DNA of 64,000 bases from Nonlabens sp. (GCF_018401815.1 NZ_JAGYKG010000007.1:1-64000); one strand, 5' to 3'; shown: positions 48,069 through 56,928, numbered from the stretch's first letter. Notes: a model not told the origin generated them from the letters alone. Numbers and translations are program-made.

Positions 48069-48821
48069 ATGTTAAAGATTAAAGACCTTAAAGCAACAAT
48101 CGAAGGAAAAGAGATCCTGAGTGGAATCAATCTTGAGGTAAAAGCAGGAGAAGTACACGCAATAATGGGACCTAACGGTGCCGGTAAATCTACCCTTGCC
48201 AATATTATTGCAGGACGCGAGGAATACGAAATAACTGGAGGCGAGATTTCTCTAGAAGGAGAAGACATCACAGAATTGGATCCAGAAGAAAGAGCACACA
48301 GAGGTGTTTTCCTCTCTTTTCAATATCCAGTAGAAATTCCAGGGGTATCGGTTACTAATTTTATGAAAACCGCAATCAATGAAACACGTAAAGCTCAAGG
48401 AAAAGATGATATGAGCGCTAAGGACATGTTACAAATGATACGTGAAAAGTCAGAAATGTTGGAGATAGATCGCAAATTCCTTTCCCGCTCTTTGAATGAA
48501 GGGTTTTCAGGAGGAGAGAAAAAACGCAATGAAATATTCCAGATGGCCATGCTAGAACCTAAACTAGCCATTCTTGATGAAACCGACTCTGGACTAGACA
48601 TTGATGCCCTACGCATTGTTGCCAATGGAGTAAATAAGTTAAGGAATAAAGACAATGCCACTATAGTTATTACCCACTATCAGCGTCTTTTAGATTATAT
48701 CGTTCCTGATTTTGTGCATGTTTTACACAATGGACGTATAGTGAAATCTGGTGGTAAAGAGTTGGCGTTAGAACTAGAAAAACGCGGTTACGACTGGATC
48801 AAAGAAGAAATAGAAGCTTAG
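48069..48821 (+). CDS. sufC: Fe-S cluster assembly ATPase SufC
   Basis: 250 residues, ABC-type ATPase of the SufBCD scaffold. Walker A GPNGAGKST near residue 36, Q-loop in LSFQYPVEIPG, the SufC-specific signature FSGGEKKRNEIFQM near residue 143, Walker B LAILDETDSGLD and the H-loop VITHYQRLL are all intact. It is followed by 97 bases carrying a palindrome copy and then sufD. Confidence 0.98.
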   Translation: MLKIKDLKATIEGKEILSGINLEVKAGEVHAIMGPNGAGKSTLANIIAGREEYEITGGEISLEGEDITELDPEERAHRGVFLSFQYPVEIPGVSVTNFMKTAINETRKAQGKDDMSAKDMLQMIREKSEMLEIDRKFLSRSLNEGFSGGEKKRNEIFQMAMLEPKLAILDETDSGLDIDALRIVANGVNKLRNKDNATIVITHYQRLLDYIVPDFVHVLHNGRIVKSGGKELALELEKRGYDWIKEEIEA

Positions 48822-48887
48822 AAACAACAACTCAAGCGTTGGAGCTACCTAAACCCCTATTTCTTTTCAATAATGAACTTTTAAGTT

Positions 48888-48903
48888 CGCTTTCGCGAAA
48901 GCG
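48888..48903. repeat. Iterated palindrome, copy 11 (between sufC and sufD)
   Basis: Perfect CGCTTTCGCGAAAGCG, 16 bases before the sufD ATG. Confidence 0.95.
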
Positions 48904-48918
48904 AGAAAAATATTAACT

Positions 48919-50232
48919 ATGAGTTTTAAAGACCATATCCTTTCTTCTTTTATTGCCCTAGAAAATGAAGTTGACACCAACAGCTACGTCCATCACATAC
49001 GTAACGAAGCCTTGAACGACTTTGAACAACTAGGAATACCACAACGTCGAGATGAAGCCTATAAATACACTTCATTAAAGTCTTTATTTAACAAAGAGTA
49101 CGTGCTTTTCCCTAAAAAAGAAACAAGCATTTCTTATGAAGATATCAAAAAATACCTCGTACATCAAATAGATGCCTATCGAGTGATATTTATAGATGGA
49201 ATATACAGTTCTCACCTTTCTCAAACGACTCACGATAAATTTGACGTTTGTTTGATGTCTAGTGCATTAAATAATCCTAAGTACGCAGCAGTAATAGAAA
49301 AATATTACAATAGACTTGCTACTAAAGACGGGTTGACCTCCCTAAATACCGCATTTGCTAAGGAAGGCGCTTACCTGCATATCAATAAAAATATTGCAGT
49401 AGAAAAGCCCATAGAGATCGTTTATTTCTCTACAGGAAATGAAGCACAATTGATGACACAACCCCGCAACCTGGTTGTAGTAGGAGAAAATTCTCAAGTA
49501 CAAGTTATTGAAAGACACCAAAGTCTGAGCGATAACGCGGTACTGACCAATAGCGTTACTGAAATTTATGCGGCAAAAAAGTCATTAGTAGATTGGTATA
49601 AAATCCAAAACGATGATTTAAGTGCATCTTTAATAGATCACACCTTTGTAGCACAACAGGACCATTCAGAAGTGCGCATGCACACCTTCTCTTTTGGAGG
49701 AAAATTAACTCGAAATAACTTGAGTTTTTACCAACGTGGAGAGCGTTGTAACTCTGTTCTCAACGGGGTAACGATTATAGAAGGAAAACAACATGTAGAT
49801 CATTCTACACTTGTACACCATACAGCTCCTAATTGTGAAAGCTTTCAAGAGTACAAACAAATTTTTGATGAGCGTGCCGTAGGTGTTTTTAACGGCAAGG
49901 TACTTGTAGATAAGATTGCTCAAAAGATCAACGCTTACCAGCAAAATAACAATATTCTAGTAAGTGATACTTCTACCATTAATGCCAAACCTCAATTGGA
50001 GATTTTTGCTGACGATGTAAGGTGTTCTCACGGTTGTACTATAGGCCAGCTAGATGACGAAGCGTTATTTTACATGCAAGCCCGAGGGATTCCTAAAAAG
50101 GAAGCTCGTGCTTTATTGATGTTTGCTTTTGCCAACAGCGTGTTAGAAAGTGTAAAGATTCCAGAGATTAAATCCCGTATTACCAAGCTTATCGCAATGA
50201 AGTTAGGTGTGGAAATCGGCTTTGATTTGTAA
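48919..50232 (+). CDS. sufD: Fe-S cluster assembly protein SufD
   Basis: 437 residues, partner of SufB in the SufBC2D scaffold. The beta-helix core is seen from FSTGNEAQLM to the conserved HHTAPNCESFQEYKQIFDE and DVRCSHGCTIGQLDDEALFYMQARG, with the functionally important His/Cys region intact. The C-terminus PEIKSRITKLIAMKLGVEIG is complete. A 24-codon diverged copy of this end lies at 58484-58555, on the far side of the accessory island. A terminator hairpin follows at 50259-50288. Confidence 0.97.
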   Translation: MSFKDHILSSFIALENEVDTNSYVHHIRNEALNDFEQLGIPQRRDEAYKYTSLKSLFNKEYVLFPKKETSISYEDIKKYLVHQIDAYRVIFIDGIYSSHLSQTTHDKFDVCLMSSALNNPKYAAVIEKYYNRLATKDGLTSLNTAFAKEGAYLHINKNIAVEKPIEIVYFSTGNEAQLMTQPRNLVVVGENSQVQVIERHQSLSDNAVLTNSVTEIYAAKKSLVDWYKIQNDDLSASLIDHTFVAQQDHSEVRMHTFSFGGKLTRNNLSFYQRGERCNSVLNGVTIIEGKQHVDHSTLVHHTAPNCESFQEYKQIFDERAVGVFNGKVLVDKIAQKINAYQQNNNILVSDTSTINAKPQLEIFADDVRCSHGCTIGQLDDEALFYMQARGIPKKEARALLMFAFANSVLESVKIPEIKSRITKLIAMKLGVEIGFDL

Positions 50233-50258
50233 GAGTGTTTTTAAGGATAAATTACTAC

Positions 50259-50288
50259 CGCTAGATCCTAAAAGGTCTAGCGTTTTTT
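50259..50288 (+). terminator. Terminator hairpin after sufD (inside R1 copy 1)
   Basis: Stem CGCTAGA-CC / GG-TCTAGCG with one bulged T and loop TAAAA, followed by six T residues, 26 bases after the sufD stop. A second copy sits at 54142-54171 inside R1 copy 2. Confidence 0.8.
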
Positions 50289-50774
50289 ATATCCTTATTT
50301 CAGAAAAACAACCCGAAGCCTTGCCTATTCTAAGACCAATTACCTCCCCCTCTCTTTATAAAATATGTCCCACAGCAAATTCTTCTAGGCCATAAAAACA
50401 GCAGGAAATCATAAAGCCGTATAAGGATACGTAATATAGAATATGCCTCAAGAGGGGTTAAGCAACTTTTTCTCCTCCTCACTCAAAATGTAACTTGTTT
50501 TTACTTGCTTCCGATGATCATACATTCTAAAAAAGTTTTAGGCAACTGATAAAAATACCATGAATTAATAGGAGCAATTTTTAAAAAGCTCTGATCCAAC
50601 ATCTGAATAATAATCAACTTCTTATCCCTTTAACCTCTAGAATCTTGTATTAGTTGATCGGATCCTTAATCAAATAAGAAGGCTTTGAGGCTTTAAAGAT
50701 TACCCATAGCTATGCCAAATACACATTATTTTAAGTTCTTTATTATCAGGTAGATAAAAGGTTAAACCTTCTAT

Positions 50775-50809
50775 AGATTCATGAATATCGAGTCGATATT
50801 CATGAATCT
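50775..50809. repeat. 35-base perfect palindrome with central G (R1 copy 1)
   Basis: Two 17-base arms (AGATTCATGAATATCGA and its reverse complement) around a single central G. The second copy has C at the centre, i.e. the same palindrome read from the other strand. Candidate operator, recombinase site or structured RNA. Confidence 0.85.
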
Positions 50810-51161
50810 GGACTAATAGCGTTTGTATATGACTTCTTTAATACTCTAAATTTACTTTGTCATTAATGACCAACTCAAAATAGAATTATTCTGCGAGTTT
50901 TAATTCACTATTTAACACAGCCTAACAGTGACACAGATTTAAAAAATAGTACAAAAAGAGAAAGCCTCTACAAGGTAAAGGCTCTCACAGGTTTCGCTAA
51001 AAACCAAAACAACATTATTGTAGTTCATTTTAAAAGCAACTAAAATACTTGAAATGAAGAACTATTTAAGCTGTTTTGAAGAGTGTAATGCCTATACACT
51101 TTAAAAAGCCGTGGTTACCGAAAAACGTTTAGAGTAGGTGGTGTATTTAAAATTGATACTG

Positions 51162-51917
51162 ATGAAAAATTTAAAGAATATAATTAGAGGAGTAAGTTTT
51201 GTGCTTTCCTTGTTTATGGTTTTTAATGTTAGTGGGCAAACAAATGGATCAAGGACAGGAGAAAATTTAATATCTATTGATTACGATAATCCAGACAATC
51301 CTTATGATGATACTGGGATTAAACATAATGAGATCGTAATGGAGTTTTTAAAGAGATACGGCAATGAAAGGTTAGCAATTCAAAAAACGCTTGATTTGAC
51401 CAATGAACTTTGTGATGAGCACGAACTTAAAGGCGAAAGACTTACTTTAAAACAATTCAATTATGGAGTGAGTGATATTAAAAATAGTTTTAGTGGTACT
51501 GTAGAAAAATCAAATCTTTCCTATACTGGTAAAATAGAACTTCAGCGACTACTTGATTTTATTGTGAGCAATGGTTTTAAAGGTGGTATAGACTTAGAGG
51601 AAGTTGTTATTTATATTAAAGATTTCGAAAGCAGTATTATGAAAAACAGAGAATTAACAGAAAGTGACAAAACTTCATTGTTGCAATTAAGCTCTGTAGG
51701 AAGACACTCTGTTGGTATGTGGTATAAAATATATAATTCTCCAACAGCTCAAAAAATTGCAGAAAAGAGAACTCCTGGATGGTTAAGGTGGTTGGTAGTA
51801 GGAGCTGCCGATGTTGCAGGTGGAGTTGCAGGTGGGGGAGCCTTTAGTGTTGCTACAGGTGTGGCTGCTAGTACTACGACAAACACCTTTATAAGTACAG
51901 TAGATAAAGAGAAGTAG
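51162..51917 (+). CDS. Secreted protein with Trp/Gly-rich hydrophobic C-terminus (island unit 1)
   Basis: About 251 residues. The signal peptide MKNLKNIIRGVSFVLSLFMV is shared base for base with the gene at 55046; the mature part is unrelated. The body is charged and helical. The C-terminus (RTPGWLRWLVVGAADVAGGV and onwards to about residue 245) is a Trp-containing, Gly/Ala-rich hydrophobic segment of a kind seen in membrane-active peptides and bacteriocins. The ATG at 51162 is used; an upstream GTG at 51138 is also open in both copies. No family recognised; an antagonistic role is speculative. Confidence 0.7.
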   Translation: MKNLKNIIRGVSFVLSLFMVFNVSGQTNGSRTGENLISIDYDNPDNPYDDTGIKHNEIVMEFLKRYGNERLAIQKTLDLTNELCDEHELKGERLTLKQFNYGVSDIKNSFSGTVEKSNLSYTGKIELQRLLDFIVSNGFKGGIDLEEVVIYIKDFESSIMKNRELTESDKTSLLQLSSVGRHSVGMWYKIYNSPTAQKIAEKRTPGWLRWLVVGAADVAGGVAGGGAFSVATGVAASTTTNTFISTVDKEK

Positions 51918-51928
51918 TGAGTTATTGT

Positions 51929-51977
51929 AATGGAGGTTCTTTTAAATAGTTATTTCATTTTTAAAAGAACCTCCATT
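51929..51977 (+). terminator. Long hairpin after the unit-1 secreted protein
   Basis: Perfect 18-bp stem AATGGAGGTTCTTTTAAA with its reverse complement and a 13-base loop, without a following T-run. It may be an RNA-processing or attenuation element between the secreted-protein gene and the next gene. A similar hairpin with the same TTTAAAAGAA core is at 56393-56450 in unit 2. Confidence 0.7.
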
Positions 51978-52027
51978 CACTAATGAAGTTTAATCTAAAA
52001 ATGAAAACAATAAAAAAAATAAAAAAA

Positions 52028-52528
52028 ATGAAAACAAATCTAATTTTAATCGTTTTTTTATTCTCAGGAATAAACACATTTGCCCAAAAAGACTTTAAAG
52101 AGTTTGCGGTAAATTTAAATGTGAATCAGCAGTACGTAAAAAGCGATTTTGGTCTTAATATAGAAGGCGTTCTGAATTATCGGTTTGCAAAAGATTTTTC
52201 TTTAGGCATATCCTTTGCTAATGCAAAGATGGAAAATGATGAATTCAACTTAAAATATAATTTACAACGATATGGATTACAAGCAAATTACGCCTTTGCG
52301 AAGGTTGATAATTTCCAGATAGAATCTATTTTTGGTTTTTCATACCTCATGTTTGACGAGGAATTAGGGCTAGAGGACAGCAAGGGACTAGGCATCGACG
52401 TCGGGATACAAGCTGTTTTTAGAACTCATCGAGATTTTAATTATGGTTTAAGAATTGTTACCACTTATGCAGAGTTTTCACCAGGGGGTATCATGAACGC
52501 TGGAGCTTTCTTTAGGTTAAATTTGTAA
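52028..52528 (+). CDS. Outer-membrane beta-barrel protein (island unit 1)
   Basis: About 166 residues. A signal peptide (MKTNLILIVFLFSGINTFAQ) is followed by eight or so alternating beta strands that end in the aromatic/leucine pattern AGAFFRLNL, as in small OmpA/OmpW-like barrels. The ATG at 52028 is preferred; upstream in-frame ATGs at 51983 and 52001 sit in a poly-A tract and would spoil the signal peptide. Its stop overlaps the start of the next gene (TAATG). It is present only in unit 1. Confidence 0.75.
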   Translation: MKTNLILIVFLFSGINTFAQKDFKEFAVNLNVNQQYVKSDFGLNIEGVLNYRFAKDFSLGISFANAKMENDEFNLKYNLQRYGLQANYAFAKVDNFQIESIFGFSYLMFDEELGLEDSKGLGIDVGIQAVFRTHRDFNYGLRIVTTYAEFSPGGIMNAGAFFRLNL

Positions 52529-53127
52529 TGTTAAAAATAGTATGCTTTTTGCTAGTTACTAGTGTTTATTCACAGGGTATAGTAAAAGACAATTTTATAT
52601 ATGTTTTCAATAGATCTACCGATTTAAAAAGAGAGTACATAGCTAAGGACTTTAATCAAATAGATACCTTGTCTACTCATATAGGTATTGGGTTTAAAAC
52701 AAAGGAGGGTTATCATATTTATAACGTGTCCAACGATAAGTTTATTGATGGTACTGCATTGATAGTTGAAAGTCTAGAATCGTTTATAAGCATAGAGAAT
52801 ATTAGCTATTATTCTATTTGGAAGATTCAACTGAAATCAAAAGAATTTTTGAAGTTTAAAAAGGTGCTTAAATATTACAAAGGAAAAGAGGTCACATTTG
52901 ATTACCATTTTACTCTTAAAAATGACAACCGGCTGTACTGTTCAGAATTTGTTTATAATGTATTGAACGATGTTGACGATGTAAGATTCTTCTTTAAACC
53001 AAAAACTGTAGAATTAAATCCATTTTATGCATCTGCTTTAAAAAGGGAGGTCTTTAAATACATACCTGTTGATTTTTTTCAAACACTGGGTATATTTATT
53101 AAAATTGAAGAACGCTATATCAACTAA
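52528..53127 (+). CDS. Secreted YiiX-like permuted NlpC/P60 cysteine hydrolase (island unit 1)
   Basis: 199 residues with a short signal peptide. The order of catalytic residues is that of the permuted papain-like YiiX/YaeF family: His51 in STHIGIGF first, then Cys138 in RLYCSEFVYNVL. Family members are thought to act on peptidoglycan peptides or lipid/amide bonds. It is translationally coupled to the outer-membrane protein gene. It may be an effector or protect the producer; context does not decide. Confidence 0.8.
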   Translation: MLKIVCFLLVTSVYSQGIVKDNFIYVFNRSTDLKREYIAKDFNQIDTLSTHIGIGFKTKEGYHIYNVSNDKFIDGTALIVESLESFISIENISYYSIWKIQLKSKEFLKFKKVLKYYKGKEVTFDYHFTLKNDNRLYCSEFVYNVLNDVDDVRFFFKPKTVELNPFYASALKREVFKYIPVDFFQTLGIFIKIEERYIN

Positions 53128-53260
53128 TTCTGTTTTATAAAGACATATCAAGGTCGATACTTATTTTTTAGAATTACAGCTTAATACAACTAGGTAATGT
53201 GATGACTATTGCTAGTCATACAGCTCTTATTAATTTATCTCAAACTTAAAAACCGAACCC

Positions 53261-53722
53261 ATGAAAATATTAATACCCATAGCATTGCCATGCCTGCTTA
53301 CTAGTGCCTATTCTCAAGAAGAAATAAGTGATGGATTTATTGCGACAGAATTAATCTTTGGAAAGTTACCTCGCGCTACAACTGAACCTTGTGGTTTTGG
53401 TCGCGGCATCTGTAAATTCAAAACTAATGGATCTATTGCATCATCAAATGCAAGTGCAACTTTTAACAAGAATGGAACTTTAACTATCCTCATCAAAAGA
53501 GATAAAATCACCCTTGAAGATGAAGTAAGAATAGTGGGAATGAAATTAATAAAGACATTAACCTAGAAGAATTGTTTTTCTAATACAAGAAGAACTAGAG
53601 CTTCCTGAAGAGGCCAGAGCAGCTTTAAAACTACCAGAAAAACTTAACAAACTAGCCATAGGAGAATATCCTGTAGTGCTAACAGAAAAAGAATTTATCA
53701 TCACTCTTAAACTCCTATAGTT
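53261..53722 (+). pseudogene. Frameshifted copy of the small secreted protein (R2 copy 1)
   Basis: Same protein as 56467-56928 for the first 90 residues, including the PCGFGRGICKF motif. A one-base loss in a G-run shifts the frame to a stop at 53566. A second one-base loss in a T-run follows near 53570. Both changes are typical polymerase-slippage events. Confidence 0.85.
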
Positions 53723-53933
53723 ATGGCCTCATTAATCAAATATATGGCTGGGATTGTCTTGTTTTTAGTAATGAATGTGATGACCGCAAACTCAACAGAT
53801 CCAAATAAAGAAATAGCGGTACTCCTAGAAGATTTAAGTGTTGAACTACAAATCGTACAAATGTTTTATAGAACTGAAAACAATAGTTTGTACCAGCGTT
53901 TAAACAAGCTCTCCCAAGACTTAAAAGCTGGAA
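53261..53933 (+). repeat. Repeat R2, copy 1 (673 bp, degraded)
   Basis: Matches 56467-57141 almost exactly. It begins at the ATG of a secreted-protein gene and ends about 70 codons into the following gene. This copy has lost one G (GTGGG instead of GTGGGG) and one T in two homopolymer runs and is then joined to unrelated decayed sequence. Confidence 0.92.
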
Positions 53934-54272
53934 CATTACATCGCGTCAGTCACAACTTTTAATGAAGAATGGAAGTCTAATAGATTCCATTAAACCTTTG
54001 AAGACCAAGAATCTAAAAGGTTTGTCAGCTACTAAAATAAGTGAACAAATCTTAAAAACTCAAAAGCGTATCATGATGTAAATACGGTCGTTGATGATAT
54101 AATTTATAAGCATGCAAATTTAGAGTACGACCAATTACTACCGCTAGATCCTAAAAGGTCTAGCGTTTTTTATATCCCTATTTCAGAAAAACAACCCGAA
54201 GCCTTGCCTATTCTAAGACCAATTACCTCCCCCTCTCTTTATAAAAATATGTCCCACAGCAAATTCTTCTAG
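53723..54272 (+). pseudogene. Truncated and decayed paralogue of the 387-residue secreted helical protein
   Basis: The first 69 codons are identical but for one residue to the gene at 56931. After KAG (53932) the sequence diverges and soon stops. Further on, the frame SVTTFNEEWKSNRFH (compare ASVATFNEINN in the intact gene) appears with several stops. An open tail then runs from VDDIIYKHANLEYDQLLPLD to MSHSKFF (stop 54270-54272), whose last part lies inside R1 copy 2. It is the fossil of a gene with the same N-terminus and a different C-terminus. Confidence 0.75.
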
Positions 54273-55111
54273 GCCATAAAAACAGCAGGAAATCATAAAG
54301 CCGTATAAGGATACGTAATATAGAATATGCCTCAAGAGGGGTTAAGCAACTTTTTCTCCTCCTCACTCAAAATGTAACTTGTTTTTACTTACTTCCGATG
54401 ATCATACATTCTAAAAAAGTTTTAGGCAACTGATAAAAATACCATGAATTAATAGGAGCAATTTTTAAAAAGCTCTGATCCAACATCTGAATAATAATCA
54501 ACTTCTTATCCCTTTAACCTCTAGAATATTGTATTAGTTGATCGGATCCTTAATCAAATAAGAAGGCTTTGAGGCTTTAAAGATTACCCATAGCTATGCC
54601 AAATACACATTATTTTAAGTTATTTATTATCAGGTAGATAATAAAGGTTAAACCTTCTCTAGATTCATGAATATCGACTCGATATTCATGAATCTGGACT
54701 AATAGCGTTTGTATATGACTTCTTTAATACTCTAAATTTACTTTGTCATTAATGACCAACTCAAAATAGAATTATTCTGCGAGTTTTAATTCACTATTTA
54801 ACACAGCCTAACAGTGACACAGATTTAAAAAATAGTACAAAGAGAAAGCCTCTACAAGGTAAAGGCTCTCACAGGTTTCGCTAAAAACCAAAACAACATT
54901 ATTGTAGTTCATTTTAAAAGCAACTAAAATACTTGAAATGAAGAACTATTTAAGCTGTTTTGAAGAGTGTAATGCCTATACACTTTAAAAAGCCGTGGTT
55001 ACCGAAAAACGTTTAGAGTAGGTGGTGTATTTAAAATTGATACTGATGAAAAATTTAAAGAATATAATTAGAGGAGTAAGTTTTGTGCTTTCCTTGTTTA
55101 TGGTTTTTAAT
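54133..55111 (+). repeat. Repeat R1, copy 2 (979 bp)
   Basis: Second copy of 50250-51227, offset by 3883-3884 bases. The differences are about ten single substitutions or short indels. Here the R1 start is continuous with the reading frame of the decayed gene that ends at 54272, whereas in copy 1 the same tail directly follows sufD. Copy 2 therefore shows the original junction better. Confidence 0.95.
54661..54695. repeat. 35-base perfect palindrome with central C (R1 copy 2)
   Basis: Identical arms to 50775-50809; the only change is the central base, C instead of G. Confidence 0.85.
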
Positions 55112-55633
55112 ACAAGTGCTCAAAAAGAAGAGTATACTGAGGCATATGTAAAAGGACAATTACAACAAGGAATGGCGTCATTGGTGGAAAGTCTTAGACC
55201 GTCGTATGAGAAAGGAATGGACTATGATGATTTTTTAACTGTTTTACTAGGTGAAAATTCTACCTATGAAATGCCAAAAGAAGGGAAAGCGCTTTTAGAA
55301 AAATCCTTCGTATACCTATCAGAAGGTTTTTCCAATGAAGGTATCGCAAAATCTTCTTCTGTAGAAGAAATTGCCACAGCAGCACTTTATGTTCACAACT
55401 ATAATTCTAAGTACAATTCATCTAATGATAATAGTATATTATTTGGGTTGAACTTAAAAAATGAAAAATCGGATTCTGAATATGGGTTGTCAACTGCATT
55501 AACAAAGTCTTCATCGCGATGCAGATGGTGGCAATTAGGTTGTCATTTAAGAAGTGTTTTTGGGGAGTCTGGTGGGAACACAATAAACAATGCCATCATT
55601 GAAATAATACTTAGAATACTAAAAGGTCTTTAA
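55046..55633 (+). CDS. Secreted protein with Cys/Trp motif and hydrophobic C-terminus (island unit 2)
   Basis: About 195 residues. It shares its signal peptide with the gene at 51162, after which the sequences part completely at codon 22. The mature region is acidic and helical. Near the end comes SSRCRWWQLGCHLRSVFG, with two cysteines that could form a disulfide, then a hydrophobic amphipathic tail (NNAIIEIILRILKGL). The common plan of a constant leader, a variable body and a Trp-containing membrane-active-looking tail links it to the unit-1 protein. No family recognised. Confidence 0.7.
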   Translation: MKNLKNIIRGVSFVLSLFMVFNTSAQKEEYTEAYVKGQLQQGMASLVESLRPSYEKGMDYDDFLTVLLGENSTYEMPKEGKALLEKSFVYLSEGFSNEGIAKSSSVEEIATAALYVHNYNSKYNSSNDNSILFGLNLKNEKSDSEYGLSTALTKSSSRCRWWQLGCHLRSVFGESGGNTINNAIIEIILRILKGL

Positions 55634-55644
55634 TAATTTCAATA

Positions 55645-56373
55645 ATGAAAAAATTAATATTGATTTTATTTGTACACATAATTCTAACAGGATGTAAAAG
55701 TTATCTCTATAACAAAGCATATAAAAGTATTGGGGCATTTGATGAGGAGGTTCAACTAATAAATCTAGAAAGAGCAGATAAAAAGGTTGCCTTCTTGCCA
55801 ATGGTTCATGTTAGTACAAAGTTATACTATCAAGACGTTAAAAATAAAATTGATTCATTAGAAAAGGACGGGTATTATTTTTATTATGAGTTGGTGAACA
55901 ATAACAACAAAGACGATAGCCTTCAAAGAAAAATGAGGAAGATGCTAAACTTACCATTTGGATCAAAACGCGACTATTTAAATGTCATAGACTCTTTAAT
56001 GAAAGTTAAAAATATACAATTAGCAAAAAAGCTGGTCAATCAACCCAAATACAAAGAGTTAGGATTAAATGAAATAAATAGTAAAAATGTAGATTCTTCA
56101 TTTGAAGACATGGTAGCTCATTATGAAGGTCTTTATGGATGCATTGTCTTAACCCCATGTGATTTTGAAAATAACTACGATGAGAAATCAAAATGTGAAA
56201 ATAAAGATTTCGACAAAAAAAAGAGTGAAAGTATAGTATTGGACTTTAGGAATGGTGTTGTAGTAAATGAAATATTGAATGATTCAAAACATAATAAGAT
56301 TGCAATTATTTATGGACGTGCTCACATTAAAGGAATTAAAGAGGCCCTTTTAGAGAATGGATATATAGAGTGA
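55645..56373 (+). CDS. TraB/GumN-like lipoprotein (island unit 2)
   Basis: 242 residues. A lipoprotein signal peptide ends in the lipobox LTGC at residues 14-17. The mature part shows the bounding motifs of the TraB/PrgY/GumN group: VAFLPMVHVS with His55 near the start and IIYGRAHIKGIKEALLENGY with His227 at the end. These proteins are thought to be metal-dependent hydrolases. Enterococcal PrgY protects cells from their own pheromone, which makes a self-protection role attractive here but unproven. It lies 11 bases after the unit-2 secreted protein. Confidence 0.75.
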   Translation: MKKLILILFVHIILTGCKSYLYNKAYKSIGAFDEEVQLINLERADKKVAFLPMVHVSTKLYYQDVKNKIDSLEKDGYYFYYELVNNNNKDDSLQRKMRKMLNLPFGSKRDYLNVIDSLMKVKNIQLAKKLVNQPKYKELGLNEINSKNVDSSFEDMVAHYEGLYGCIVLTPCDFENNYDEKSKCENKDFDKKKSESIVLDFRNGVVVNEILNDSKHNKIAIIYGRAHIKGIKEALLENGYIE

Positions 56374-56392
56374 ACTTAATCCTTAATAAATT

Positions 56393-56450
56393 ATTTAAAA
56401 GAAAGTTATAATAATTGCTGATGGGGCAAACTTCTAACTTTCTTTTAAAT
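56393..56450 (+). terminator. Long hairpin between the TraB-like gene and R2 copy 2
   Basis: Perfect 16-bp stem ATTTAAAAGAAAGTTA with its reverse complement and a 26-base loop. No clear T-run. It shares the TTTAAAAGAA core with the unit-1 hairpin at 51929-51977. Confidence 0.65.
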
Positions 56451-56466
56451 CCCAATCCTTAAAATT

Positions 56467-56928
56467 ATGAAAATATTAATACCCATAGCATTGCTATGCC
56501 TGCTTAATAGTGCCTATTCTCAAGAAGAAATGAGTAATGGATTTATTGCGACAGAATTAATCTTTGGAAAGTTACCTCGCGCTACAACTGAACCTTGTGG
56601 TTTTGGTCGCGGCATCTGTAAATTCAAAACTAATGGATCTATTGCATCATCAAATGCAAGTGCAACTTTTAACAAGAATGGAACTTTAACTATCCTCATC
56701 AAAAGAGATAAAATCACCCTTGAAGATGAAGTAAGAATAGTGGGGAATGAAATTAATAAAGACATTAACCTAGAAGAATTGTTTTTTCTAATACAAGAAG
56801 AACTAGAGCTTCCTGAAGAGGCCAGAGCAGCTTTAAAACTACCAGAAAAACTTAACAAACTAGCCATAGGAGAATATCCTGTAGTGCTAACAGAAAAAGA
56901 ATTTATCATCACTCTTAAACTCCTATAG
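56467..56928 (+). CDS. Small secreted protein with CGFGRGICKF motif (island, intact copy)
   Basis: 153 residues. The signal peptide MKILIPIALLCLLNSAYSQ is cleaved after YSQ. Two cysteines in PCGFGRGICKF may pair. A region rich in Asn/Ser/Ala (NGSIASSNASATFNKNG) is followed by an acidic helical end (EELFFLIQEELELPEEARAA). No family is recognised. It ends 2 bases before the next gene, so the two are co-translated. A frameshifted copy is at 53261. Confidence 0.75.
   Translation: MKILIPIALLCLLNSAYSQEEMSNGFIATELIFGKLPRATTEPCGFGRGICKFKTNGSIASSNASATFNKNGTLTILIKRDKITLEDEVRIVGNEINKDINLEELFFLIQEELELPEEARAALKLPEKLNKLAIGEYPVVLTEKEFIITLKLL

Larger units (their letters stand above)
50250..51227 (+). repeat. 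Repeat R1, copy 1 (978 bp)
   Basis: Nearly identical (about ten differences) to 54133-55111. In order it contains a terminator-like hairpin that is also the 3' coding tail of a decayed gene (LLPLDPKRSSVFYI), about 740 bases without a gene including the 35-base palindrome at 50775-50809, and the start of a secreted-protein gene up to codon 22 of its signal peptide. Identity to the other copy stops exactly there. The high similarity of non-coding DNA points to a recent duplication or ongoing gene conversion. Confidence 0.95.

Noticed and set aside
50207..50395. 62-codon frame overlapping the sufD end
   Set aside because: It is an out-of-frame read through the sufD stop region into the decayed gene tail at the start of R1; the meaningful part is described as a fossil tail.
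50250..55111. R1 copies as an insertion sequence
   Set aside because: No transposase, no terminal inverted repeats and no target duplication; the repeat edges fall inside reading frames, which fits homologous exchange rather than transposition.
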